Shown here in pieces: positions 44,683 through 56,677 of a DNA stretch of 64,000 nucleotides. Each line of letters opens with the position of its first letter. Within the stretch, counting starts at the first letter, position 1. The position numbers and the translations under genes were made by a program. Below the pieces are notes generated by a model. That model saw nothing but the letters and a program-made list of their open reading frames with translations. It was not told where the DNA came from and ran no database searches. The DNA is taken from NCBI GenBank assembly GCA_014155875.1, contig JACEFZ010004174.1, positions 72,501 through 136,500 on the forward strand. Direction: 5' to 3'. Origin of the DNA: Cepaea nemoralis (taxonomy: Eukaryota; Mollusca; Gastropoda; Stylommatophora; Helicidae).

Positions 44683-47600
44683 TTATATGTCTAGGGGTGA
44701 TGTAGTGACCTTGTCTTTGTGAACTTGACGTTTTATGTAGAAATAGGATAGCGAGTTTCTGTGTTGTGTGTATGTGTAGATAGACGTGTCTTGTGTTTTG
44801 AAACCTACATTTGTCCCTCCAGTCGCTGTCTGTGTGTCAAGTACATCTAAAAATGTTTGTCTGTCTAGGTGTGCGTTGTGGTGTTTGGTGAGGCCCTTTG
44901 TGCTTGTTTTATTGTAGTCTCCGAAACAATGGTATGTTTTACTACATAACGAGACCATTCCATCCCCTTCGTATTCTAACTTGAAAAGACCAGGGGTTCT
45001 CTTTTCATAGGCTTTGATAGTCTGGCAATCCTTACAGGTATCAGTACTAGGGGTAATTCTATGAACAGGGCAGGTTTCAGACGGGAACCATTGATTATAA
45101 ACTCTGTCATACTCTTCTCGTAGGTATGGTCTAACTGCTTCCGCTAGGTTAGGTGTGCTAAGCACTAAGTAAAGAGAGTCAGTGTCCATTTCGCATAATT
45201 GGAAATCCTCCCTGTCTAAAAATTTATCTAAAAAGTCATAGTAGAAAGCCAACATTCTTAATTTGGCATACTGATAAACGAAAAAACCTATCTGAAGGGG
45301 GAGATCCCAGACTGTTGTCTTTTTCCCTTTTACTACTTCAAATATGTCTTCGGTCAGTGGTGTCATCTTCTTAAATAAGGGATTATTTATTAACTTGGTT
45401 GTGTCTTCACCCTTACAATAGGAAACATTGGTGTGCTTGGCCTTATTGGTTAGAGTTTTGCCGTAAGCGGCATTACCCAATAATTTCATGGTCTCAGCCT
45501 TAACGGTAGAGGTTGTATTACTGTCACCTTCTCTTCTGGCATCAGAAACCATATCACCAAATTCTTGGAAGCAGCTAACTGGCTTATATTCAATGATTTG
45601 GTACACATGGGTGACCTCTAGCCCATGTTCCAGATACCATTTTAATAATGGCGTGGCTAACATGATCTTTTCTCCGATATAGCTACCTATAAGTGTCCGT
45701 CTGGCACTTGACAGCAGTTTATGGGACTGGGCGTACTCACACATAAGGTTACCAATATCCTCTCTGCCCACTTCAATATTTTTGAATATTGGTGTCATCT
45801 CTGAGAATTGCGCTTTGTATTTGTCTGGCACGTGGATATCACACTCTATCAACCCAAACAAACTCTCAGCTCTTACAGCCTTTAGAATCCTTTCTTTGTT
45901 AATGGTCTTTTTATTATGCCATGGTTTGACATATGGGAATCTGCCCTTGACAAAACCCTTAACGTCACTATTGGTCTTTTTAAGGTTCCGCCAGTCACAT
46001 TCCCACATTTCTACTACTTTAACTTTCACCTCGTTAACCAAGTAGTCGTGAATGTCACAGGTGTTGTCATATAGTTCTGTCAGAGGTATCTTATTTACTG
46101 GATTTATGTCAATACCACGAGTCAGGGGACAGTCTGGGTGACCATGGAATAGACATCCGTGAAACTGATACACGGTTGTATTCACCCTATCCCAACCATC
46201 TACTCTAATATGACGCGGGCCCAGCGCCATCTCTCGCCCATTGAATTGTGTCCTCAACTCTATATTCTCACTATGCTCTATCCACGCTAGCCACTCTCTG
46301 CACTGAACAGTGTAAAATCTACCCTTATGAGTCTTGAACTCATCTTCTGCCTTTCGAATGACAGGAAAACCCTTGGGCATCTTTTGCATTAGAGCCCACA
46401 GGTAGAGAGCGTTAGCGTCATACCCTTTCAAACTCTTAACAAGCTTACCCCCTCTGATGCGTGTCTGACCTATCTCATGGTACCTATGAAAGATTATGGA
46501 TGGCCCTCCTACAATATTGTCTCTAAGTGTTTTGTGCAGGTCTTTCTCGTTCTCAGAACATAGTGAAAACAGTACGTTTTTGGGCAGAGTCCTAAAAAGA
46601 TATTTTAAGGTTACTCCAGGGACGGAAATGGCATCCTTAAACATGTCTACACCTAAATCTTTGTAGAAGGAAACCTGTTTATCTAAGGCCTTAATAAAAG
46701 GCTGTACATCTTTGTTATTATACCACACTAGAAAGTCTTCTAATGTGGCCATCTTATTTTCTACCCACACTTTCTGACACTCTTTATACTCTGTCTCAGT
46801 AATATTACAATTTCTTAGTTTTGAAAAGAATGCCGCGTGTGAGGGTAACTGTGTTTCTTTTAGTTTTTCAAGGTTAGTTATAAACTCATAAGGGAAATTT
46901 CCCTTAGTTTCTTTAATTTTGTAAGCGGCTAGATACTTTGAGTAGTTGAAACCTGGCGCTAAATAGTTACTGATATCAAGAAACTTCAATTGATCTGTGG
47001 CAATACACATAAAATTATTGTTTCTCTTGACAACAAAATTGCACGACACGTCCTCTGATTTTATTAAATAAGAAAATAAGTATGGCTTGATGAGGTTCAT
47101 ATCGTACTTTCCAGAGTTGAACCCCAGGACCGGTAGCTCTTTCAAGTACGCATCGAACCTACCAATTAAAGTGCTCTCATTTATCGCCTCTAGTGCAGTG
47201 TACACATCTTCGAACTTAGTATGTAGTTCTGAATACGCCGCATCAGCGATTCGGGTCAAATGATCAAGCATCCTATTCACCAGATCTTGGGGATCACCCG
47301 CTGTGATGAAGCAGACCGGGGCCTCGAACCCAGGTACGTTGGAGGCGACTGAGCACGACATGGGAACATGTTTTGCTAAAAATGTTGTTGAATTACTAGC
47401 ACTAGGAAGGTTTGAAGCCTCAAAGAAGCATTCAAAATCGTATGTAGCCCTGTAAGGGTAAACATACTTAGGATCGACTGGGATGCCTTGGTCAGCAATT
47501 AGTTCCCAGACGGTTTCAGGTGGACTGTAAACCCCTCCTTTAAAATGCTCTATAGTTTTACCTCCGTTGCAACTGTTTTCATGACGTTCCATTTCCCAAT

Positions 47601-48816
47601 AAGTCTTCCACAACTTCCCACATTTTGGGCAGCTAAAAGCGTGAGCTGCTTTGTCAATATCTTCAATATGCATGAAATGGTCTTTAAAAAACAAAAGTCT
47701 TAACGTTTCATCGTATGTCCCACTACCTCTAAGCTTTGGGACCAGTGAATGGTTATCATCGTACTCAAAGATGTCTACATTGAGAGCAAAGCATTCTTCT
47801 AAATTGGGGACATCAAGAAGTTTAATACCTGGAAAATTAGTAAGGGACTCTATGTGCTGATACTCTTTCCACTTATTAGCATACTCTTTCGTACGTTTCC
47901 TAAGATTCCTAACATCTGATCCTTTGTGTACGGCTAGTGCTCTAAAAAAACAAAGATTATCAGTGTATGGCTTGTTGTGTGAGTCGTGTTGTAATATATT
48001 GATGGCTTGGTTGTGGGTAATGTATTCGGGAATATCAGTCAGGCAGCAACCAATAGGAAAATCAGGAATGTGAAAAAGGTAAAACGACGTAGCAGCTACT
48101 GTCTCTACACTGTATTTGGTGTCTGGTCGTTGCTGCATAGCATATGTAAGGATATCATGTTGATGAACTGTCTTGATGAAGTCGTCAAAGTCATGTCTGT
48201 TATTAATTAACGCTGGAAATTCTAAAACGGCAGCATTGTTAGATGAAGCGTGATAGAATCTAAGGTCCTGTGTTTCTCTATGTCTCAGAATTAAATGGTG
48301 GGAATAATTGATCTTGAATCGGCTTGTCTGAGTATTAAAGACCTTGTATAGGGTATCTGTCCAATCGATAGGGTGCTGTGTCTGTGGGCTAATGTAGTAT
48401 GTGTAGACTGACATGTGTTTACCACACTTGTGATGTGTCCTAATACTATCCCAGTTTTCCCTATATGTGGGTTGGATTTCATCAGGGAGGTTGTCTGGTG
48501 TTTCAACTTGTCCAAGTTTCTGTTTTTTAGGTGTATGTGTGTCTGTGGGAGCTTTCCTTTTACGTGCTGTGCTGTTTGATGCAGTAGTATTTGGTGCTGT
48601 GGTGTCCATTGACGGTGTAGTGTCCATTGATGATGTCTGGTGATGCTTTTTAATGTGTCGATTTAGGGCATCTTTTCGTTTGTATGAATTATAACATATG
48701 TGACACTTGTGAGTTGTGGTGTTGTGTATGTTGTTAATGTGACGTGTGAGATTGCGCTGTTCAGTGAAAACTTTGTCACAGGTAGGACACAGAAAGACAT
48801 TCTGAGTAGTGGCCAT
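44683..48816 (-). CDS. PolB: Protein-primed family-B DNA polymerase (Polinton type)
   Basis: An intact 1377-residue frame that would replicate the element's DNA from a protein primer. The N-terminus has two C2H2 zinc fingers (C10/C13/H26/H31 and C38/C41/H54/H58). An OTU-protease-like stretch follows (D286, C289 in DNLCFFRAL; H380 in KDHF), then a third CxxC...HxxxC finger (396-416). The 3'-5' exonuclease is complete: D460/E462, N567/D572, Y699/D703. Polymerase motifs are A YDANALY (D800), B KLLGNAAYGK (1111-1120), C DTD (1211-1213) and KTY (1293-1295). All catalytic acids are present. It is longer than typical Polinton polymerases because of the N-terminal additions. It reads outward, toward the left inverted repeat. 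The start is the methionine just before the first finger. Confidence 0.95.
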   Translation of the reverse strand: MATTQNVFLCPTCDKVFTEQRNLTRHINNIHNTTTHKCHICYNSYKRKDALNRHIKKHHQTSSMDTTPSMDTTAPNTTASNSTARKRKAPTDTHTPKKQKLGQVETPDNLPDEIQPTYRENWDSIRTHHKCGKHMSVYTYYISPQTQHPIDWTDTLYKVFNTQTSRFKINYSHHLILRHRETQDLRFYHASSNNAAVLEFPALINNRHDFDDFIKTVHQHDILTYAMQQRPDTKYSVETVAATSFYLFHIPDFPIGCCLTDIPEYITHNQAINILQHDSHNKPYTDNLCFFRALAVHKGSDVRNLRKRTKEYANKWKEYQHIESLTNFPGIKLLDVPNLEECFALNVDIFEYDDNHSLVPKLRGSGTYDETLRLLFFKDHFMHIEDIDKAAHAFSCPKCGKLWKTYWEMERHENSCNGGKTIEHFKGGVYSPPETVWELIADQGIPVDPKYVYPYRATYDFECFFEASNLPSASNSTTFLAKHVPMSCSVASNVPGFEAPVCFITAGDPQDLVNRMLDHLTRIADAAYSELHTKFEDVYTALEAINESTLIGRFDAYLKELPVLGFNSGKYDMNLIKPYLFSYLIKSEDVSCNFVVKRNNNFMCIATDQLKFLDISNYLAPGFNYSKYLAAYKIKETKGNFPYEFITNLEKLKETQLPSHAAFFSKLRNCNITETEYKECQKVWVENKMATLEDFLVWYNNKDVQPFIKALDKQVSFYKDLGVDMFKDAISVPGVTLKYLFRTLPKNVLFSLCSENEKDLHKTLRDNIVGGPSIIFHRYHEIGQTRIRGGKLVKSLKGYDANALYLWALMQKMPKGFPVIRKAEDEFKTHKGRFYTVQCREWLAWIEHSENIELRTQFNGREMALGPRHIRVDGWDRVNTTVYQFHGCLFHGHPDCPLTRGIDINPVNKIPLTELYDNTCDIHDYLVNEVKVKVVEMWECDWRNLKKTNSDVKGFVKGRFPYVKPWHNKKTINKERILKAVRAESLFGLIECDIHVPDKYKAQFSEMTPIFKNIEVGREDIGNLMCEYAQSHKLLSSARRTLIGSYIGEKIMLATPLLKWYLEHGLEVTHVYQIIEYKPVSCFQEFGDMVSDARREGDSNTTSTVKAETMKLLGNAAYGKTLTNKAKHTNVSYCKGEDTTKLINNPLFKKMTPLTEDIFEVVKGKKTTVWDLPLQIGFFVYQYAKLRMLAFYYDFLDKFLDREDFQLCEMDTDSLYLVLSTPNLAEAVRPYLREEYDRVYNQWFPSETCPVHRITPSTDTCKDCQTIKAYEKRTPGLFKLEYEGDGMVSLCSKTYHCFGDYNKTSTKGLTKHHNAHLDRQTFLDVLDTQTATGGTNVGFKTQDTSIYTYTQHRNSLSYFYIKRQVHKDKVTTSPLDI

Positions 48817-49300
48817 AGTGATAGACAGAACTGTGGTGTTGAGTCAAGATTCCGGTGATAAGCTCTTGTGTATCCAAATTTTTCCAAATTACAGATCTTG
48901 GTAGTAGACAGTGTTATTCAGCAAAATAGACTTTTAACTTCCGGTATTGGCTTGGTAATATGAGTCAATAGTTTCCGGTTGTTGATAAGGTGATATTAAG
49001 ATCTTGTGTAGTTGGTAGCTTTTCCAGTTAGTATAGTCAATATTTTTTCCTGTGTTGGCTTTGATGATAGTAAGACGTTGTGTGGATCCAATAGATAACG
49101 GCTTGATAGTGAAAATTAGTATGTAGGTTCCTATCGTTCCACACCTGTATAAATCTCGAGTAAGCACTGGGCAGCAAACAGCTGTGGAGAATAACAAAAA
49201 ATCCGTTTTATATTTTTCGCCACCATATGACATATCTACAGAAAATATTTTATAAGACATACCAAAAGGAAGATATAGCAACTGAGGTTATGCCGTCACA
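48817..49300 (-). other. Region upstream of PolB with a 115-residue frame
   Basis: Likely 5' flank of the polymerase. It holds a minus-strand frame at 48934-49281 with no recognisable domain and repeated ANTG words. Loosely repeated phrases (TCTTGTGTA, GATAGTAAGACGTTGTGTGG) suggest decayed tandem repeats, so the frame may be incidental. Confidence 0.35.
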
Positions 49301-49745
49301 TAACACTTAGTATTATATTTTCGTTTTCTCTGTTTTCTTCACATCCAGTCCTTATGTAGGAGATGGTGAAGACAAACAATGACCTTTTTTTAATTTTTTT
49401 TTTTAAATATTTTTTTATTTTTATTTTATTTATTTATTTATTTTTTATTTATTTTTATTTTTTTTGTAATTCTATTCTCTGTGTTATTTTATATTGGATG
49501 ACACAACTGTGGTATACTAATGAACATTGCTGAATATGACCACCAAGGAACACTATATATGGTTGAAAATATTTAGTGATGTGTAATATGAAAAACGTTG
49601 AAGGTATACCAGTGGTAGACAGTTCCCTTCCTTTCCTTGTACGTAATAGCCTCGAGATTGTACTTCCTTGTATGTAATGGCTTCGATCTGTCAGCAACTT
49701 TTCAACCTGGTGAAAGGAAAAATACTATAGATATAACAAAGTAAA
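49300..49745. other. AT-rich Polinton interior
   Basis: Contains a T/A-only stretch (about 49385-49465, (TTTA)n-like) and otherwise unique sequence. No integrase or capsid similarity. Confidence 0.5.
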
Positions 49746-50510
49746 ATAAGATAGGGATTCTTGAAACAACTAATGGAAACAAAGATAATCCTGTCTAATA
49801 TGAAGAAAATCACAGAAAATTCAGAATATTATATAAAAGGTCAAAGAAACTCTCAGTGCTTAGAAATTAAAACAAACAACGCAACAGTAAAATACGAAAC
49901 TAATAGCAAAAGAATTCAACCACTTACTAATCAAAGATCAGCAGAAGGCTACCTAAAGACAACAGATGGATAAAATAATAGAATAGCTTTTCCACATATG
50001 ATCAGAATATTGAAAAAACCTTTATGAAGTTAACAGAGAAGAATATAATATGGAAGGGCCACCGTTTTGAATGTGGAGGCTCTAACCATATGAAAGCTAC
50101 CAAAAGCCCGGTTCAGACAGCATCATAGCATAAATGCTTAATACTTTAGAACTGATGATCTACAAACGGCTGGAAAAGACCTTAGACATGTAAAAACATA
50201 TAATGAAAACTACAAGCTACCATAAAAATTGATAATGAAGTAGACCAATTTCAGCCTATTGAGAGAGGTGTGAGATGGGTATGTGTAATGTCGGCTTGTA
50301 CAATGAAACTGTTTCCAGAAATATAGAAGACATGAAGGAAACAATAACAGCTATGCAGATGACACAGTCTGATTACAGACAATGAAGAGGACCTGCAACA
50401 TTTAGTAGACCCACGCAGTCAATAACTAGGGGTGGAACTGAATAGTAAGAAGACACAGATTATAACCCTTACTGGAAAATAAGTACCTTACACAATGTAA
50501 CAATTGAATT
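49745..50510 (+). repeat. Decayed RTE-1 fragment inside the Polinton
   Basis: Collinear with 11970-13190 but with large deletions: codons for LMETK, ILSNMKKITENSE, then a GVRWVCVMS-like region and LNSKKTQIITLTGK. Heavily mutated, more so than the inverted repeats. Confidence 0.7.
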
Positions 50511-50629
50511 TAATATCTGTTGAAGCAAAACATCCTTCTTCGTTGAATGCGAAAATGAGAAAAAGACTTGGTCTTCGTTTCGTCACTGGTTTTGATACTG
50601 TCTGCGTGAGAGAGGTGTATAGCTGAAAT

Positions 50630-50950
50630 GAACAACATCAATCAACCAATCAGAGAACAGATAACATCAAATCACAAAGGGTATATCCCTGTAGTGGTCT
50701 GAGGGACATTTTGAATCAACCAATCAGAACACAGATAACACCAAATCACAAAGGGTGTAGTGGTCTGAGGGACATTTTGAATCAACCAATCAGAGAACAG
50801 ATAACATCAAATCACAAAGGGTATATCCCCTGTAGTGGTCTGCGGGACATTTTGAATCAACCAATCAGAGAACAGATAACATCAAAATCACATAGGTCAT
50901 ATCTCCTGTAGTGGTCTGAGGGACATTTTGAATTAACAGAAAACAGATAA
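50630..50950. repeat. ~60-75-bp tandem repeat in Polinton
   Basis: Four copies of a unit with AATCAACCAATCAGA, ACAGATAACA, CAAATCACAAAGGG and GTAGTGGTCTGAGGGACATT. Confidence 0.9.
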
Positions 50951-50954
50951 GAAA

Positions 50955-52200
50955 TTAACACAAATGTTCTTTCCGAGATGTAGGTCATGTGACCGGAAGC
51001 CCACTTTGGTAGTTTGTGTCCACGTCTTCCAGATGTATGTTTCCAACCCGAAGCACCTTTGACCTGGTGTAACCCACTTTAATTATGACCAAGACTGTTA
51101 CACAGACCGATGAAGAGTCATACATCTCTAACACATCGTCAATGATATGATTATATTTAACCCATATAGACATCACTAACCACCATTAAAATACACCATT
51201 GGTTACAATAGTTATATATCGAAAAAGTCCCAAGTCGGCTTCTGATGTATCAACTTCTAACACGTGGCACTATTTCACTTTATAAAGAAAACTATTTTAG
51301 TAAAGTTTGTTTTAAATGAAACCAAGTCATCTATGCTGAAATTTGAAAATTAATTGTCTTGTTGCGAAAAGTGTATATAAGAAAATATTCCTGGTTGATC
51401 CTGAAATCTAAATGTGTACACACATACCTTACTACTCAGTAGCATGTCCTTTGCAGAATCTCATTCCCATAAAAACCCATCAAAAAAACAAAAAAAAAAA
51501 TCTTGATCACAAACAAGATGGCCATTACAACCAACTGGAGATCATCTTCTTTAGGCCTTCCAAGACATACACCTCTCCATTATTGCTCGCTCCAAACTTT
51601 CATGACGTTTCAAGTGACCAAATATACCAATTTTCTTTGCTTGTCTTTAAAAAAAAACCATCTTCAATATTCTTGAAGTGTGTATGAGTTTGTTCTTTTG
51701 ACCCAAGATATTCTTAGAACCCATCTATTACATTTATATTCAAGTGCCTTTATGACGTGTTTAGTGTCTCACAGGCGTAAGTTGAATACTCTTAAAAACA
51801 TAATTTTCTGTAGTTCTATCTGTCCCACTCTATTAAGTTGTCTTTGAAGAGCAATTGATAATCGATTAATTTTCTTTCATTGTGTCACTGTTGGTAATCA
51901 ATATATTCGAAAGTTTCCACCACCTGGTTGTTATGGGTTTCTTGGCTTTGCCGAAAGCACATTACTTTCCTTCTGGACAGTGACTACTTTAATCTGTGAC
52001 CATACTGAGGATCTATCGGTCCAGACCAACAACAATATGTTGTTACACTTCATCCACATGCTTCCAGGGCTTCACATAACCATGATTCGGGTACGCCACC
52101 CAAAAGTGCTCCATAGAAGAAAGAAGGATACCCTGTAATCGGGACTACCATACACAAGTAAATTTTAGGCCAATCTCTCAGAATATCACACACAATCAGT
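50955..52200. other. Polinton interior, nothing identified
   Basis: Frames of up to 91 residues exist but are AT-rich and lack motifs. I looked specifically for HHCC/DDE integrase, Walker A/B ATPase and capsid-like frames and saw none. Confidence 0.5.
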
Positions 52201-52379
52201 CATACACACTCTCATTGTGAGTTCTTTATAGGCTGTCTGATCGTTGGGCTAACATTAGAGGTCTTAGAGTGACCAACAACAACAACAACAACAACAACAA
52301 TACACATATAGGCGGACACGCAGTCATAGCTATCAGTATAACCACATAGAGAAACAGAAACCCAACGACAAATAACCAG

Positions 52380-52920
52380 ATTACACACAGACAGACAGCC
52401 AGACATATAGATAGACTCACAGACAGATAGACGGACACTCAGTCATAGACACCAGTATATCCATATAGAGAAACCCACCGACAAATAACCAGATACAGAC
52501 AACCAGACATATAAAAAGACAGCCAGACATATAGATAGACACACAGACAGATAGATGGACACTCAGTCATAGACACCAGTATAGCCATATTGAGAAACCC
52601 ACCGACAAATAACCAGATACAGACAACCAGACATACAGACAGATAAAAAGACAGAAAGACATATAGATAGACACACAGACAGATAGATGGACACTCAGTC
52701 ATAGACACCAGTATAGCCATATTGAGAAACCCACCGACAAATAACCAGATACAGACAACCAGACATACAGACAGATAAAAAGACAGAAAGACATATAGAT
52801 AGACACACAGACAGCTAGATGGACACGCAGTCATAGACACCAGTATATCCATATAGAGACACCCACCGACAAATAACCAGATACAGACAGTCAGACATAC
52901 AGACAGACACGTTTTTAGTC
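52380..52920. repeat. ~130-bp tandem repeat in Polinton
   Basis: Four copies of a 125-135 bp unit containing CAGTCATAGACACCAGTATA, CCCACCGACAAATAACCAGA and (ACAGACAT)n. A (CAA)n patch precedes it at 52274-52302. Confidence 0.9.
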
Positions 52921-53089
52921 ATACGCGCAAACACTGATACAAACCATTAACAGATAAATGAAACAACAAACACACGGCCCGAAGTGTCCCCATCACATTA
53001 CCTTCTTACTTTTCAATCTTTGTGCTCAGAATATGGTGAATTTTAGCTTTATTCTGATGACATCATTTTGATTATCATGTGGCTACACA

Positions 53090-53865
53090 TCTATTCATCC
53101 ATCATGTCACTAAGCGGTCATGTTCTACCATTTCACTCGATCACTAGAGTCGTGGATCTGGTCTCGACCATACCCCAGTGACCAACCCATCCAGGTATTT
53201 ACTTCTCGGTCTGTTCCTCTCGATCTTGCCAGTTGTTACCATGTTTATTTCTCATAAAATACCCAACAAATTTTTTCTATGTCCAATTTCTATAATCTAT
53301 TTACGCTTTTCATTTTGTTTCTTGTAGATTATTTTCTGCCCGTGGTATCTTTTCTCCACCTTTCCATCAGATGTTTTTCAGCCTGGTCCCCACATCGATA
53401 CAAAAGTATGAAGCACTTCAACCCTTTCTTTTTCTAATTGCTATCTTTTTGGTCAGTTTCGTCTTGCTAAAGGCTACATTCGCCGTGGCGATTCTTGTAA
53501 TCTCTTCAAACCATTGCCCATCAGAACTGTTCCGAGATAATTGTACTTGTTTTCCTATTTACTTGTGGTGTTTTCCTAATAATCTGTGTCTTTTTAATGC
53601 TAATCCTAGTTGTTCACGTCTATTAATTGTTGCAGGTTCTGTTCCTTGTCTACAATCAAGACTGCCTATCTATTGATGTCCCGCAATAATCTTTTCATAT
53701 AATTCTGGTGTACAAGGGGAAAAACATTACACACCCCTTTTAGTTGGCTGATATTTACCTATTTCATTATCAATCCACATGACAGATCCAATATGTTTTT
53801 TCTTCCCCACCAATTTGTAGCTTTTCAAATATATCTAATGTGCCGTACACAGCCTTATCAACGTG
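53090..53865 (-). repeat. Decayed RTE-1 fragment (inverted) inside the Polinton
   Basis: Starts at the inverted family 3' end and runs back into the RT. The far end (53740-53865) reverses to codons like EKLQIGG..., HVDNEIGKYQPTKRG. Many indels. Confidence 0.75.
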
Positions 53866-54189
53866 ATAACATTCACATGTGTGTTAAAAGCCTTGTGTAG
53901 ATGACGTTTGTGCTACATTCCTTTGAAATAACGAAACACCAGCAGCGAAAATAACGCAAGTGAAAACAGACCTTGGCCCGTGAGCCCGCCTTTTCCTCCT
54001 GCTCGCGTCGGCTCGTGCCTTGGGGAATTTATATGAGAAACCAGACAGGTCACGAATACTAATCGGAAGATATAAAGATACAGTTTTGGGGGATAGATAA
54101 TGCAACAGATCTATAATTGTTGGACATTGTAGTAATATAGACTGCTCTATCAAGAAAATATTAATAATGGTATCAAAAGAAAGTAAATG

Positions 54190-54310
54190 TTTTACAGGAC
54201 ATCGCTGTCAACAGCTTTCAGCTGATTTCTAGACAAGATTACGATCAGTAGTTTGCCATTGAGCGACCGGCTCACGTCATAAGTATGAACCAGTGCTGAT
54301 TCTCACAGTG
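54190..54310 (-). repeat. SINE-A scrap inside the Polinton
   Basis: TTTTACAGGACATCGCTGTC and TTACGATCAGTAGTTTGCCA, closest to 31400-31510. Confidence 0.6.
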
Positions 54311-54439
54311 AGCACGTTACTTACGAAGAAAAAGTGTAACCGGGGATACCAACAGTGGTGACACCAAATGTGACAGAAACATTCTTAACCAAGTGGATAA
54401 ATTACCGGGGTAATTATCAGATGGATGATGTACAAGAGA

Positions 54440-54745
54440 TTAATGTACAGGACAAACAAAATTTTAGAAAATGAAAAAGTAAGAGAGTGGTAAATAGTTT
54501 TGGTGTGTGGGAGTGAATGTTGTAACAAAAAAATTAGAAGCAGCTGGTTTGTAAGGTGAATTTCCTGTGTAACAACTAGAAAATAACCAACTTTCTTCGA
54601 TCATGTAAGAGACGCATGAACATCGTGGCAAGTGTTATCTCAGTAACATACCAATTAGAAATTATGGTAGTTTTATGTCAACAAAGTCGCTTTCAGAACA
54701 CCAAAGACAGCGTCATGAAGGCCTACAACATTTGATGATGATAGT
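54440..54745 (+). repeat. RTE-2 tail remnant inside the Polinton
   Basis: KKLEAAGL-type codons, then TTFFDHV, a CACCAAAGACAG...GAAGGCCTACA block and a TTGATGATGATAG tail, parallel to 2310-2660. 54746-55660 shows no repeat or gene that I can identify. Confidence 0.5.
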
Positions 54746-55664
54746 GTCAGCCAAGTTGATTTCAGAACACCAAAGACAGCTATGTGTTGTGTGGTGCGAA
54801 AGAAATAAAGAAGTGTGACTTTTGTACAGAGCGAAACGAAAAAAAATATAACCATTCGTTCACTCAGAACATGGCGAAATTTAGATTTATTCTGATGATA
54901 TCAAAATTAAATCTAATTATCGTGTTAGTAAAACACTTACAAGGCGAGCCTCAGTGTTCGTCTGGGCTGGCGAATAACCACACCGCAGTGTTACCCGTGT
55001 TTTGTTAACAAGCGCGGTCATCCGAGAAAGCTTGCCAACACGTAGCTCCGGACAAAATTCGCAACGGAACGAAATTAGCCACAAATGTGCAACCTGTTGA
55101 GGTTATAATATCAATATCTCTTGATATATTTCGTAAAACACCATCAAAATTGTTTTTTTGAAATAAACGACATCATAATCTTTCATTTGATTATAAGTTT
55201 TATTACTTTGACCTATCAAAAAGTTATTTTATTACACATTTAAGGCGTCATACGACGCGTGCCTGTTCCGAGTTTGCATACATAAATAATTTTTTTAAAT
55301 ATATAAGAATGGTTTATTATGCTATATTGCTTTTTAAAATACTTAAAACTTGGTATTATTAAATATTACACGGTTCCTTTTTCTGATATTTGAATAATTT
55401 TGTCTAAATCTGACTTTTTCGGAAGCGGGCATAGCACAGTTGTACGAATAAATTATGTTACTTTTTATACAACTGAAAACCATACTTTATTGGTGCTTAA
55501 ACATAAGTGAGGGAGTAATTTTTTTGTCTAATATGTTTATAAATGTCTGTTCTGGAAATATGTTTTGTCTATCGCTGTAATTCTTATTTTTATCATCTCC
55601 GACAGTCACACTTGCAAGGTTGCTGTTGTATCTTTGCTTTGTAAGACCAGTGTTACCAGAAGTA

Positions 55665-55755
55665 ATAGCTTAGTTGATAGCGCACTTGGCTTGTGTTCGG
55701 GTGGCAGTGGTTCGATCCTCAAAGTGTAATATTTTTTTTTTTTTTTTTATATATT
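55665..55755 (+). repeat. tRNA-like pol III promoter with T-run
   Basis: TAGCTTAGTTGATAGCGCAC (A-box-like) and CAGTGGTTCGATCCTC (B-box) at tRNA spacing, followed by about 18 T at 55732-55749, a pol III stop. The acceptor and T stems do not pair well, so I call it tRNA-like or SINE-derived, not a tRNA gene. 55760-56200 is otherwise unassigned apart from a short inverted RTE tail at about 56105-56150. Confidence 0.4.
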
Positions 55756-56215
55756 CGTTCGCACGCTTTAAACCGCTGTTCATCAATATACCATTGTCTA
55801 CTATTTTTCTTTTTGGTATCTCTTTCGCTTACGCCCACAGATAAGAAGATAGACACTTTGTAACGCCGAAAAAAAGAATACATTATGTTTCATGTCGGTA
55901 ACCGCTCTGGGTCTATCATTATCATGTGTCGCTTCTTCTTTCGTTCGCTTGAAATGTGTCTATGATTGTGATATTGTCTCTTGTATAAATTTAACGTTGT
56001 TTGTCGATAAGACTTCTGACTCAAGTTTGTAACGAAAAGACATAACACTACCAGCTTAGTTATTAATTTTAAATAAATTAGATTTTTTTGTGTAGGGCAG
56101 TAATTCTTCAGTCATCGTGTGCCATGTCGGTGGGCGTGACCAAACGTGGTACATTTTACCCTGTTGATAAGTTTAATAAAACAGAGTACAACAGACAAAT
56201 CTGTCAATAATTGAG

Positions 56216-56677
56216 TTGATTAAATCGTTTCTTACGGGAACCCACACAACTTCCTTGGGGTTGAGTGAAAACCAGATAATTGAGGTTGTAAAAAGTGATA
56301 CATTTTTCGGGTTGGTGGAGTGTGATATAGAGACCCCGACTGCTTTTACAAGAGTCCTTTGTCGAAATGCCCCCTATTTTTTAAGAACACAGAAGTGTCG
56401 AGGGACGATATTGGCGTATTTATGAAGTATTTATGAGTACCTCACGACGGACATTGATTGGTAGTTATTTCGGGAAGAAAATATTATTAGCCACCCCTCT
56501 TTTAAAGTGGTATCTAGCCCATGGGTTGGTGGTTACACCAGACAATAGAGTATCGACCGGTTAGTTGTTTTAAACAATTTGGGGAAACAGTCTATAATGC
56601 CCGTCGCCAAGGGGATAAAAATCCAGCTGAGAGTATTACGGCAGAAACAATGAAATTGTTAGGTAATGCCGCTATAT
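56216..56677 (+). pseudogene. Second, diverged PolB fragment at the right end
   Basis: Corresponds to about residues 970-1117 of the left polymerase in two or three frames: DTFFGLVECDIETP, then SRRTLIGSYFGKKILLATPL, then QTIEYRPVSCFKQFGETVYN and ITAETMKLLGNAA. It is only about two-thirds similar in protein and DNA, so it is not a recent copy of 44683-48816. Frameshifts lie near 56420 and 56535. It stops in polymerase motif B, and the next bases are the inner edge of the right inverted repeat. The last about 260 residues are missing. Confidence 0.88.

Noticed and set aside
48934..49281. Possible Polinton accessory gene upstream of PolB
   Set aside because: No domain or conserved motif, and the DNA shows loose internal repetition; reported only as part of the upstream region.
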